Assembly (NCBI GenBank): GCA_033857955.1
Contig: JAWVCW010000031.1
Location: 1 to 64,000 of the forward strand
Reading direction: 5' to 3'
Source: Gaiellasilicea sp033857955
Lineage (GTDB): Bacteria; Actinomycetota; Thermoleophilia; Gaiellales; Gaiellaceae
DNA: 64,000 nt
The translations under genes were made by a program, and so were the position numbers. This document shows, in pieces, positions 57,099-64,000 of this stretch; the stretch's first letter is position 1; each line of letters opens with the position of its first letter. The notes under the pieces were generated by a model that was not told the origin of the DNA, did no database searches, and was given only the letters and a program-made list of their open reading frames with translations.

Positions 57099-60000
57099 AT
57101 GAGCAAGCGTTATCTGGTGGGTCTCGCCGCGGTGGCGGCGACTCTGATCGTCGGCCCTTCGACCGGAGGCTCGGCTCCCGTGGCGTCGACCGCCGAGGCG
57201 TATCAGCTCTGCGGCCGCGTCTTCCCGGATCCTCATGCCTACTGGCCCGCTCCGGCGCAGGCACCGGGTCGCTCGCCGTTCGCGAAGGGCAACGCGTCCT
57301 GCGCGGCCGTCGACTTCCTCTCCTACGCGGACATGGTGAAGGGCTCCGAGTATCTCGAGACGCTCTTCCCGCAGTTCGTCGAGTTCTACGAGCTCGAGCG
57401 CGACTTCGGCGACGGCTCCGACTGCACGAGCTCGACCTCGAATGCCGACATGTGCTCGGCCGGGCTGCCGCAGCAGGGCGTGCCCGCGGGGCGCGAGCGC
57501 TCGTCGCTCTACCTCCTCCGCGTCACGGACGAGCGTGTCCCGGATACGAGCAAGAAGTTCTTCACCTTCCCGCTCTCGATTCACGGGATCGAGCGCGCCG
57601 GTGCCGAGGCAGGCGTCCGCGCCGCCGAGGATCTGGCCACCTGGGCCGCCTGCGAGGCCGGGGCAGCGCCGGCCGCGGTGAGCTGCGCGAAGGAGGGAAC
57701 GCTGCCGCATCCGCTCCTCGAGACGACGCCTCAGCAGAGCGTCACCGCCGGCGACGCCCTGCGCCGCTCGTCCGTGTACTTCGTCTTCGCGAACCCGGAC
57801 GGCTGGAAGCGCGGCGACCTCGACAACGGCGTCCGTTTCTTCCAGCGCTACAACGGCAACGGCGTCGACATGAACCGTGACTTCCCGACCATGGGCTTCA
57901 CGTTCAGGCCGTACACGCCGTGGTCCGAGCCCGAGACACGCTCGTTCGGCAAGGTGCTGAAGCAGATCCGGCCCAAGTGGGACGGCGGGATCGACCTGCA
58001 CGGCCAGCTGATCGACCGCGCGTTCTCGTTCACGCTCCTCGGCGCCGGCGAGCACGACTACTCGAAGAACCAGCGGATCCTGCAGACGGTGAAGGGCGCG
58101 TGGTCGGATGCCGAGCAGCGACTTTCGTGGTCACCCTTGATCAAGCCGAACACGGCCTCGAAGGACGACCAGCGGCTCTACGGCGTCCAGTGGGGCACGG
58201 TCTGGGACACGATCGCGTACACGACGACCGGCTCCTTCGGCGACTGGATCAACTCGCCCCTCGGCCTGGACGCCGACGGGATCGACAACGAGATGAGCCT
58301 CTCGCACATCTCGAACTGCGGTGTCGGCTCCTGCTACCTCGTCGACGCCGAGCAGCTGCACGTGGACGGGAACAAGAGCCTCGTCTACTCGATGATCAAC
58401 TACACGCTGAAGCCCGAGGACACCACGTTCCGCGTGCCAGGGTCGGTGGCGTACGTCCGCAGCCCGAAGGTCCTCACGAACACGGGACAGCCGACGCAGC
58501 CCCCGCCCGGAGCCGGCCTGCCGCCGCAGAGCGCGATCCTGGATGCGGCGCTCGACGCGGGCAACGACTTCACGTACGAGTTCACGGTCGACGGCATCGA
58601 TCAGGGCGTCGCGAACGGCGGTGTCGAAGGCAAGGTCACCGTCGGCAACGTGGGCGGCGTCGGACAGATCGGGACGACCGACCTGATCCTCGAGCGCTAT
58701 CGCTCCGGCGAGGAGGATCCGGGGCCGGCGACCGGCTGCGGTCCGGCGGGCGACGACTGGGAGGAGGTCAACCGCTACTTCAACCAGGCCGACACCTACC
58801 AGCAGGCGGGCGCCGCGGTGCACGGGAACATGCCGCTGCCGGGGCAGTACCGCATCTGCCTGACGGGCGGTCTCGTGACGAAGCTGCGCGCCTCAGGCGG
58901 CTCGGCCGACCTCGACATCACCTTCACCAGCGAGCAGGCGTGGGAAGACCCCGGCCAGAAGCCGTATTCGGTCCGGAACATGAAGTTCTTCGACGACCTG
59001 GCGACGCACATGGCGCCCGGGCAGCTGACGAGCGTCACCGCGGACCAGGTCGTCTCCGGTGCCGTCAACCTCGATCGCTTCTCGAGCCTCGTCATCGCCG
59101 ACGACGCGTTCCCCGGCTACGTCGAGCCCGTCCCCACGGGACCGGCGCAGGGCTCGACGAGCTTCCCGGACGTCACGCTCAAGACAGCCGCGACCGTGCC
59201 GTGCGCATACCAGCCGAGCACGGCCGACGTGCTGCCGCCGACCTGCGCGGCCGACTTCGAGTTCGACGTCGACGGCGCGTTCAACAACCAGAGCCTCACG
59301 CTCGCCCTGGACGCCCCGAACTCGGTCGACTACGACATCTACCTCGAGCGGCAGAGTCGGATCTCCGGTGCCTGGTCGCCGGCGGCGAGCGCTGCCACGG
59401 GAGCGGCGAGCGAGACGCTGACGCTGCTGAAGCCACTGCCCGGCCACTACCGGCTGCGCGTCGTCAACTGGGCGGCAGGGGCGCCCGCGGATGGCCTCAG
59501 CCTCACGTTCTCGAACGTCTATGCGGGCACACCGCCCGGCCCCTCGCAGCGGACCGAGGCCCAGAAGACGGCCTGGGGCCAGAAGCTGAAGGCCTACGCA
59601 GAGAAGGGCGGCAACCTCGTCCTCACCGACGCGGCGGTCGCGAACCTCGCTCACATGGGCATCGTCGGCCGCGGCTTCGTGAACGACTTCAGTGTCTATG
59701 CGGGCTACATCGCCTTCACCCGCGACGGTTCGACGGACACCTATGCCGACCCGCTCGCGCAGAACGTCAACCAGCCGGGCGCGGCCGAGGGCCCTGGCTT
59801 CCGGCACCAGACGTACGAGCCGGTGCCGATCGGGTACGCAATCAGCCCCGCCGACAAGGACGCGCAGCTCTCTTCCTCGCCGGTCTGGGCTGTCGACCAG
59901 ACCGAGTGGGAGCGGATCGGCGGCCGCACCGCCGGCACGACCTCGGCCGACGAGGTGACGCTCGGCGAGCTCGCGCTCGGGCGAGGCGTCGTCAGGGTCG

Positions 60001-60788
60001 TCGGCGCGGTGCTGCCGATGCCGACCGAGCACTACTACCACCCGTTCGGGCTCGCGAACTACGCGGTCACCTACAGCGGCTACCAGGTGCTCCAGAACGC
60101 GCTCCAGTGGCAGCGGCCGCTGCCCGACCTGACAGTGACGGGTGTGACGTTCACATCGCGCAGGGACCTGACGACGATCACGGCGGCGGTCCGCAACGTC
60201 GGAACCGTCCCGGCGAGCGCCGTCGGCGTGCGTTTCACCGACAACGGCGCTCAGATCGGCGCGGTGCAGACGATCTCGAGCATCCCGGCCGGCGGCTCAG
60301 GCACCGCAGCTGTTGTCTGGTCGACGAAGAAGCTGAAGGGTGACCGGACGATCGTCGTCACGGCCGATCCGGCGAACTCGATCGCGGAGAGCAGCGAGAC
60401 CAACAACGCGCTGACGCGCGTGGTCACCGTCAAGGGCAACAAGGTGCAGAACGGCGACTTCCAGGAATCGACGAACGGGTCGCCGGACAGCTGGTCGAGC
60501 TCGGGCTCGACGAGCTATGACGGGAATGCGGCGAGTGCGGGGCCGGGCGGCTCCTGGAACTCCGCGGCGATTCCCGTCGAAGCGGGCAGGACGTATGCCC
60601 TGTCGCTCGACGTCACAGGACCCGGGAGGGCGGTCGTGCAACAGCTCTCGGCCGCCGGCGCGGTGCTGGCCTCCGCGCCGCTCACCACGACCCTGACGCC
60701 GCTCGCGGGTGTGACGCAGGTGCGAATCCGGCTGGAAGGGGCCCTCGGGGAGGCCACATTCGACAACGTCTGGATGGAGGAGAGTTGA
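57099..60788 (+). CDS. secreted M14 zinc carboxypeptidase with CARDB domain
   Basis: 1229 residues: signal peptide (1 to about 32), then an M14 catalytic domain with zinc ligands H162 and E165 (IHGIE) and H301 (DLHGQ), and substrate-binding N259-R260 (VDMNRDF). A beta-rich middle follows (about 480-1010), then CARDB (about 1008-1105, LPDLTVTGVTF to AESSETNNAL) and a C-terminal carbohydrate-binding-like domain (about 1112-1229). ATG 57099 follows GGGGGAGGA. It is much longer than typical M14 enzymes because of the added domains. Confidence 0.88.
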   Translation: MSKRYLVGLAAVAATLIVGPSTGGSAPVASTAEAYQLCGRVFPDPHAYWPAPAQAPGRSPFAKGNASCAAVDFLSYADMVKGSEYLETLFPQFVEFYELERDFGDGSDCTSSTSNADMCSAGLPQQGVPAGRERSSLYLLRVTDERVPDTSKKFFTFPLSIHGIERAGAEAGVRAAEDLATWAACEAGAAPAAVSCAKEGTLPHPLLETTPQQSVTAGDALRRSSVYFVFANPDGWKRGDLDNGVRFFQRYNGNGVDMNRDFPTMGFTFRPYTPWSEPETRSFGKVLKQIRPKWDGGIDLHGQLIDRAFSFTLLGAGEHDYSKNQRILQTVKGAWSDAEQRLSWSPLIKPNTASKDDQRLYGVQWGTVWDTIAYTTTGSFGDWINSPLGLDADGIDNEMSLSHISNCGVGSCYLVDAEQLHVDGNKSLVYSMINYTLKPEDTTFRVPGSVAYVRSPKVLTNTGQPTQPPPGAGLPPQSAILDAALDAGNDFTYEFTVDGIDQGVANGGVEGKVTVGNVGGVGQIGTTDLILERYRSGEEDPGPATGCGPAGDDWEEVNRYFNQADTYQQAGAAVHGNMPLPGQYRICLTGGLVTKLRASGGSADLDITFTSEQAWEDPGQKPYSVRNMKFFDDLATHMAPGQLTSVTADQVVSGAVNLDRFSSLVIADDAFPGYVEPVPTGPAQGSTSFPDVTLKTAATVPCAYQPSTADVLPPTCAADFEFDVDGAFNNQSLTLALDAPNSVDYDIYLERQSRISGAWSPAASAATGAASETLTLLKPLPGHYRLRVVNWAAGAPADGLSLTFSNVYAGTPPGPSQRTEAQKTAWGQKLKAYAEKGGNLVLTDAAVANLAHMGIVGRGFVNDFSVYAGYIAFTRDGSTDTYADPLAQNVNQPGAAEGPGFRHQTYEPVPIGYAISPADKDAQLSSSPVWAVDQTEWERIGGRTAGTTSADEVTLGELALGRGVVRVVGAVLPMPTEHYYHPFGLANYAVTYSGYQVLQNALQWQRPLPDLTVTGVTFTSRRDLTTITAAVRNVGTVPASAVGVRFTDNGAQIGAVQTISSIPAGGSGTAAVVWSTKKLKGDRTIVVTADPANSIAESSETNNALTRVVTVKGNKVQNGDFQESTNGSPDSWSSSGSTSYDGNAASAGPGGSWNSAAIPVEAGRTYALSLDVTGPGRAVVQQLSAAGAVLASAPLTTTLTPLAGVTQVRIRLEGALGEATFDNVWMEES

Positions 60789-62233
60789 TGAGAACGGGAG
60801 TGATCGCGGCGTTCGCCGCTGTTGTGCTGGCCGGGCTGGCCGGGCTGGCCGGCGCTGTACCTACTGCCTCGAGTGCGCCGACCGGCGCCGAGCGCTACGT
60901 CGTCGTCCTTGCAGGCATACAGGGCGACGAGGGCTTTGCCGCGACCGGCACCGCCGCGGCGGTCGACGCGGCCGTAGCAGCGGCCGGGGGCACCGTCGCC
61001 AACGACCTCTCGAAGCAGATCGGCGTCCTCGTCGTCGAGTCGAGCTCGTCGGCCTTCGCGACCGCCCTGTCGTCCTCGGCGCTCGTCCAGACGGTCGGGA
61101 AGGACAAGAAGTTCAAGGGCCTCCCGGACGCAGGTCCGGAGCAGACGGCCGACCCGCTCGAGACGCTGCAGTGGGACATGGCGCAGATCCGTGCCCCGCA
61201 GGCGCACAACTTCCAGGCCGGTTCTCGCTACGTCGACGTCGGCATCCTCGACAGCGGCATCGACGGCCACCATCCGGACTTCATCGTCGACGGGCGGGGC
61301 AGCAACGTCGACTGCGCGCGCGGCCACAACTCGGTCAGCTTCCTCCCGAGCGGCCCCGGCGTCGGCAACCCCGACCCGTGCATCGACAACCAGTTCCACG
61401 GCACGCACGTCGCCGGCACGGTCGCTGCGCAGGCGAACGGGATCGGCGTCGTGGGCGTCGCGCCGAACGTCACGCTCGTCCCGGTCAAGGTCTGCGACGC
61501 GAGCGGCTACTGCTACGTCAGCGCCGTCGTCGACGGGCTCACGTACGCAGGCGACATCAAGCTGGACGTGGTCAACATGAGCTTCTTCGTCGACGACGAT
61601 GCGTTCCAGGAGTCGACTGAGTTCAAGTGCAACTCCGACCCGACGCAGCGTGCATTCCGCCAGTCGGTCGAGCGGGCGATCAAGTACGCGATCGGCCGAG
61701 GCGTCGTCCCGGTTGCCGCGCTCGGCAATTCGGACGAGGATCTCGGGAACCCCTCGGCGGCCGACAGAGCGGACTGCGACGTCGTCCCGGCGGAGACGAA
61801 GGGCGTCATCGCAGTCTCGGCGCTCGGGCCGAAGAGCGAGAAGTCGAGCTACTCGAACTACGGCGTGCCGGCGAACGACGTCGCCGCTCCGGGCGGCAAC
61901 GGCACCACCGGCGATTGCCGCACCACGATCCTCTCGACGCTTCCCGGCGGCGCCTACGGCTGCATCCAGGGGACGTCGATGGCGTCGCCCCACGCGGCGG
62001 GCGTCGCAGCCCTGATCGTCAGTCAGTTCGGCAAGCTCGCCAAGAACGGCGACGTCGAGCTGGCGCCGAGCATCGTCGAGTCGGTCATGGAGCGCAGCGC
62101 GGTCGACATCGGCCTGACCGGGTATGACACCTGCTTCGGGAACGGGCGGATCGACGCACTGAGGGCGATCGAGCGCGACTTCTCGACGCGGTACGACGCG
62201 ACGGCGCCGTTCTGCGCCGAGTACGCGGAGTAG
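60788..62233 (+). CDS. secreted subtilisin-like protease with I9-type propeptide
   Basis: 481 residues: signal peptide (1 to about 30), inhibitor-I9-like propeptide (about 35-115, ERYVVVLAGIQ), then an S8 catalytic domain with D155 (ILDSGIDGHHPD), H204 (HGTHVAG) and S397 (GTSMASPHAAG). ATG 60788 shares a base with the M14 stop (TGATG); TTG 60785 is an alternative. It is co-transcribed with the M14 gene, so endo- and exopeptidase are made together. Confidence 0.93.
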   Translation: MRTGVIAAFAAVVLAGLAGLAGAVPTASSAPTGAERYVVVLAGIQGDEGFAATGTAAAVDAAVAAAGGTVANDLSKQIGVLVVESSSSAFATALSSSALVQTVGKDKKFKGLPDAGPEQTADPLETLQWDMAQIRAPQAHNFQAGSRYVDVGILDSGIDGHHPDFIVDGRGSNVDCARGHNSVSFLPSGPGVGNPDPCIDNQFHGTHVAGTVAAQANGIGVVGVAPNVTLVPVKVCDASGYCYVSAVVDGLTYAGDIKLDVVNMSFFVDDDAFQESTEFKCNSDPTQRAFRQSVERAIKYAIGRGVVPVAALGNSDEDLGNPSAADRADCDVVPAETKGVIAVSALGPKSEKSSYSNYGVPANDVAAPGGNGTTGDCRTTILSTLPGGAYGCIQGTSMASPHAAGVAALIVSQFGKLAKNGDVELAPSIVESVMERSAVDIGLTGYDTCFGNGRIDALRAIERDFSTRYDATAPFCAEYAE

Positions 62234-62241
62234 GAAAACGA

Positions 62242-62276
62242 GGCGGGTAGGGTCTCCACGTGGGGCCCTACCCGCC
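62242..62276. terminator. hairpin spanning subtilase terminator and GST promoter
   Basis: A perfect 11-bp inverted repeat (62242-62252 with 62266-62276, 13-nt loop). It could end the protease transcript. Its left arm contains most of the GST -10 box and its right arm lies in the first GST codons. Confidence 0.6.
62248..62253 (+). promoter_or_regulatory. leaderless -10 box for GST-like gene
   Basis: TAGGGT is followed by 6 nt and GTG 62260. Confidence 0.55.
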
Positions 62277-62892
62277 GCTTCGCCTCTATCGGATCCCCTT
62301 CTCGACGAACGTGGAACGGGTCGCGCTCGCGCTCGCGCACAAGGGGATCGAGGTGGAGTGGGTGGACGTCGACCCGGACGACCGCAGCGAGGTCGTGCGC
62401 CTCAGCGGCCAGGAGCTCGTGCCGGTGCTCCTCGACGGTGATCGTGTTCTGTCGGACTCGCCGCTCATTCTCGACTATCTCGAGGAGAAGTTCCCGGAGC
62501 GGCCGCTCTTTCCGGCCGATCCGGCCCGTCGCGCGGAGCTCTGGACGTTCGTCGACTGGTTCAACCGGATCTGGAAGCGGGCGCCGAACCTGATCGTCGA
62601 CGAGGAGTCGAAGGCGGAGCCCGACCGCGACCGAATCGCCGAGCTCGAGCGCCGGATCGCGGACGCGCTCCCGCTCTTCGAGGGCCTGCTGCACGACCGC
62701 GGCTACCTCTTCGGCGACGAGCTCTCCGCCGCCGACGTGATCGCGTTCCCGTTCCTCAAGTACGCGACGCTCTGGACGGACGGGGACGAGGAGCGATTCC
62801 ACGAGGTGCTTCGCGAGACGCAGCGGCTCGGCGGCCGCTATCCCCGGCTCGAGGACTGGATTCGCCGCATCGACGCGTTGCCCAGAGCCTGA
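62260..62892 (+). CDS. glutathione S-transferase-like protein
   Basis: 210 residues: thioredoxin-like N-terminal domain (RLYRIPFSTNVERVALAL, LVPVLLDGDRVLSDSPLILDYL with the cis-Pro and SP motif) and an all-helical C-terminal domain (LSAADVIAFPFLKY). Actinobacteria usually lack glutathione, so the cofactor may differ. GTG 62260. Confidence 0.88.
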   Translation: MGPYPPLRLYRIPFSTNVERVALALAHKGIEVEWVDVDPDDRSEVVRLSGQELVPVLLDGDRVLSDSPLILDYLEEKFPERPLFPADPARRAELWTFVDWFNRIWKRAPNLIVDEESKAEPDRDRIAELERRIADALPLFEGLLHDRGYLFGDELSAADVIAFPFLKYATLWTDGDEERFHEVLRETQRLGGRYPRLEDWIRRIDALPRA

Positions 62893-62966
62893 GGAAGAAC
62901 ACGCCTGAGGAAGAAACGGGTGCCCTACGCCGTCTTGTGGTCGGGCGACGACGAAAGGAGCACCTG

Positions 62967-63152
62967 ATGCACCCGACCTTGATGCACGAGATCGCGCGCT
63001 ACCGGCAGGCGGACATGCTTCGCGAGGCGCAGCGCGCGCGCCTCGCCCACGAGTTCAGGGAGGCTGCCGCTGCCGACCGGCCACGGCGCCGGTTCTGGCT
63101 GCGTCGCCGGCGCGAGGCGGCTGCGACCGCCCGTCCGGTCTTCGGTCGCTAG
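62967..63152 (+). CDS. small Arg-rich protein
   Basis: 61 residues, start ATG 62967 with AAAGGAG about 7 nt upstream. The N-terminal half is an amphipathic helix (HEIARYRQADMLREAQRARLAHEF), the C-terminal half is Arg-rich (RPRRRFWLRRRREA). No membrane segment. Short proteins of this type are common in actinobacteria; the function is unknown. Confidence 0.6.
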   Translation: MHPTLMHEIARYRQADMLREAQRARLAHEFREAAAADRPRRRFWLRRRREAAATARPVFGR

Positions 63153-63156
63153 GGAG

Positions 63157-63735
63157 CTAGCGGGCTGCCGACGCTGCGACGGCGCGCTTCGCCGCGACCG
63201 TTGCAGCGTCGGCCAAGCGCTGTGCGTGAACGACGCGCTCGTCGCCCGGCATCGAGACGAGGTTGGCCGCGACGAGGCCCGCCGCCGCGCGCGCCGCGGC
63301 TTCTGCGAGCAGGGAGGCGGCGCAGGCGTCCTCGGCGCCTCCGGGCGCGGCGTGTTGTGCGGCCTCGCAGCCGAGCAGGGCGACGTCGTAGGCGCACTCG
63401 GCGATCGACAGCGGCAGCTCGGCCGCGGTGTCGAGCGCCTGGCCGATCGCGGCATCGCGGCCGCCCTGCTCGTCCGCGCCCTCGATCAGCGCGAGCGCCT
63501 CGAGGTAGGCCTCCTCGTTCGCCTCGGCAAGCTTCTCGACTCGCGCACGGAGCGCCTGTGCCTGCGCGGCGACTCCCGGCCCCTCGTCCCAGCCGGATGA
63601 GCGCCTGGCCGCGGACGCGATCAGGCCGGCTGCCATAGCGGTGACGAGGCCCGAGACTGCGCCGGCGCCCGGAGCGGGGGAGGGCCCGGCGATCTCGCCG
63701 AGCACGGTGCGCAGGTCGCGGTCGTACAGCCCCAT
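63157..63735 (-). CDS. cyclodeaminase/cyclohydrolase family protein (FTCD C-terminal domain)
   Basis: 192-residue helical protein. PSPAPGAGAVSGLVTAMAAGL near the N-terminus corresponds to the Gly-rich segment of formiminotransferase-cyclodeaminase proteins, which handle one-carbon groups on tetrahydrofolate (methenyl-THF chemistry). It may act in folate one-carbon flow with the gcv system, but the activity is inferred from family only. ATG 63735, 8 nt after a -10 box. Confidence 0.85.
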   Translation of the reverse strand: MGLYDRDLRTVLGEIAGPSPAPGAGAVSGLVTAMAAGLIASAARRSSGWDEGPGVAAQAQALRARVEKLAEANEEAYLEALALIEGADEQGGRDAAIGQALDTAAELPLSIAECAYDVALLGCEAAQHAAPGGAEDACAASLLAEAAARAAAGLVAANLVSMPGDERVVHAQRLADAATVAAKRAVAASAAR

Positions 63736-63743
63736 CCGGAGGA

Positions 63744-63749
63744 AGCCTA
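63744..63749 (-). promoter_or_regulatory. leaderless -10 box for cyclodeaminase-like gene
   Basis: TAGGCT on the minus strand, 8 nt, then ATG 63735. It lies in the 17-nt gap after the upstream gene. Confidence 0.45.
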
Positions 63750-63752
63750 CGC

Positions 63753-64000
63753 CTAATCGAGATCGGCGAGACGTGCACGCACCGCGTCCGTAAGCGCAGT
63801 GCGGGGCTCGTAGCCCGCCGCAGTGAGCGCCGCCTCGAGATCCGCGATCAGGCGAACGCGGAACTCGGCGTCCGACCGCGCCCGCTCGACGATCTCATCG
63901 AGTTGGCGGCGTGCCTCGGGGAGCTCCTGTGCAGCCTGCACCCAGCCCGTGGGGGCCGGCGGCAGCAGGCCGAGCAGCTCACCCAGGCGCTCCTCGTCGT
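63753..64000 (-). CDS. 3' part of an unidentified gene, cut by window edge
   Basis: The frame is open from the window edge to TAG at 63755-63753, giving at least 82 residues. The visible C-terminus is acidic and helical (RQLDEIVERARSDAEFRVRLIADLEAALTAAGYEP). GTG 63941 could be an internal start, but in-frame sense codons continue upstream. The family is not recognised. It sits 17 nt before the cyclodeaminase-like gene. Confidence 0.55.
   Translation of the reverse strand, partial: DEERLGELLGLLPPAPTGWVQAAQELPEARRQLDEIVERARSDAEFRVRLIADLEAALTAAGYEPRTALTDAVRARLADLD

Noticed and set aside
57920..60343. 807-codon alternate plus-strand frame inside the M14 gene
   Set aside because: The catalytic ligands and CARDB domain are in the other frame; this one is Arg/Pro-rich noise typical of high GC.

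Overview
The window is one contiguous, densely coded stretch of a very GC-rich bacterial chromosome. The organism is most likely a deep-branching actinobacterium, with class Thermoleophilia (Gaiella/Solirubrobacter relatives) as the best guess. Seen directly: high GC with strong G/C third-position bias, a division and cell-wall cluster that lacks ftsA, a MurE with the DNPR motif of meso-diaminopimelate enzymes, a glycine decarboxylase split into two subunits, frequent GTG/TTG starts, and many genes whose start codon lies 6-10 nt after a TANNNT -10 hexamer with no leader. The taxonomic call is inference; no rRNA is present. I see no insertion sequence, prophage, CRISPR array or plasmid feature.

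Layout. 1-171: a 73-bp tandem repeat with hairpins. 188-11318: murE-murF-mraY-murD-ftsW-murG-murC-murB-ftsQ-ftsZ, mostly coupled through 1-20 nt overlaps, including a 152-nt out-of-frame ftsW/murG overlap; ftsZ has its own promoter. 11461-16002: glycine cleavage operon gcvT-gcvH-gcvPA-gcvPB plus a coupled 78-residue ORF. 16105-30804: mixed genes (an MMPL exporter, two divergent HExxH proteins, an MshEN/coiled-coil protein, rlmN, a threonine aldolase-like lyase, a serine hydrolase, a Ca2+/H+ antiporter, nfo, gltX, a receiver protein, an M3-like peptidase). 30922-39756: a branched-chain-type ABC importer (livK-G-F-H-M) running without a break into an alpha/beta hydrolase, acyl-CoA synthetase, TetR regulator, KAS III-like enzyme and MaoC hydratase. 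This looks like one uptake, CoA-activation and chain-processing unit. 39743-45893: a methyltransferase, sugar isomerase, subtilase, membrane histidine kinase, degenerate GGDEF protein and small membrane protein. 46145-49880: a CHRD protein, an M23-like protein, an MFS exporter and a SpoIIAA-like protein. 50287-50358: tRNA-Glu(CTC).

50487-53754 is a compact module: a secreted acidic repeat protein, a secreted cupredoxin, an OmpR-type two-component pair and a Thr-rich membrane stub, plausibly an envelope redox or metal-sensing unit. 53774-62233 is a secreted-protease island: a TetR regulator followed by a dense cluster of palindromes, then a metzincin-type protease, a 1229-residue M14 carboxypeptidase with CARDB domain, and a subtilase with propeptide. 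The window closes with a GST-like protein, a small Arg-rich protein, a cyclodeaminase-like protein and the 3' part of an unidentified gene.

Regulatory reading. About 18 start codons fit the leaderless pattern. Two divergent pairs (rlmN/aldolase and nfo/gltX) have gaps of only 21-23 bp in which the opposing -10 boxes overlap. Operator-like dyads sit at the degenerate GGDEF gene, the MFS gene, the ABC importer and the protease island. Strong hairpins follow ftsZ, the histidine kinase, the CHRD gene, the metzincin gene and the subtilase.
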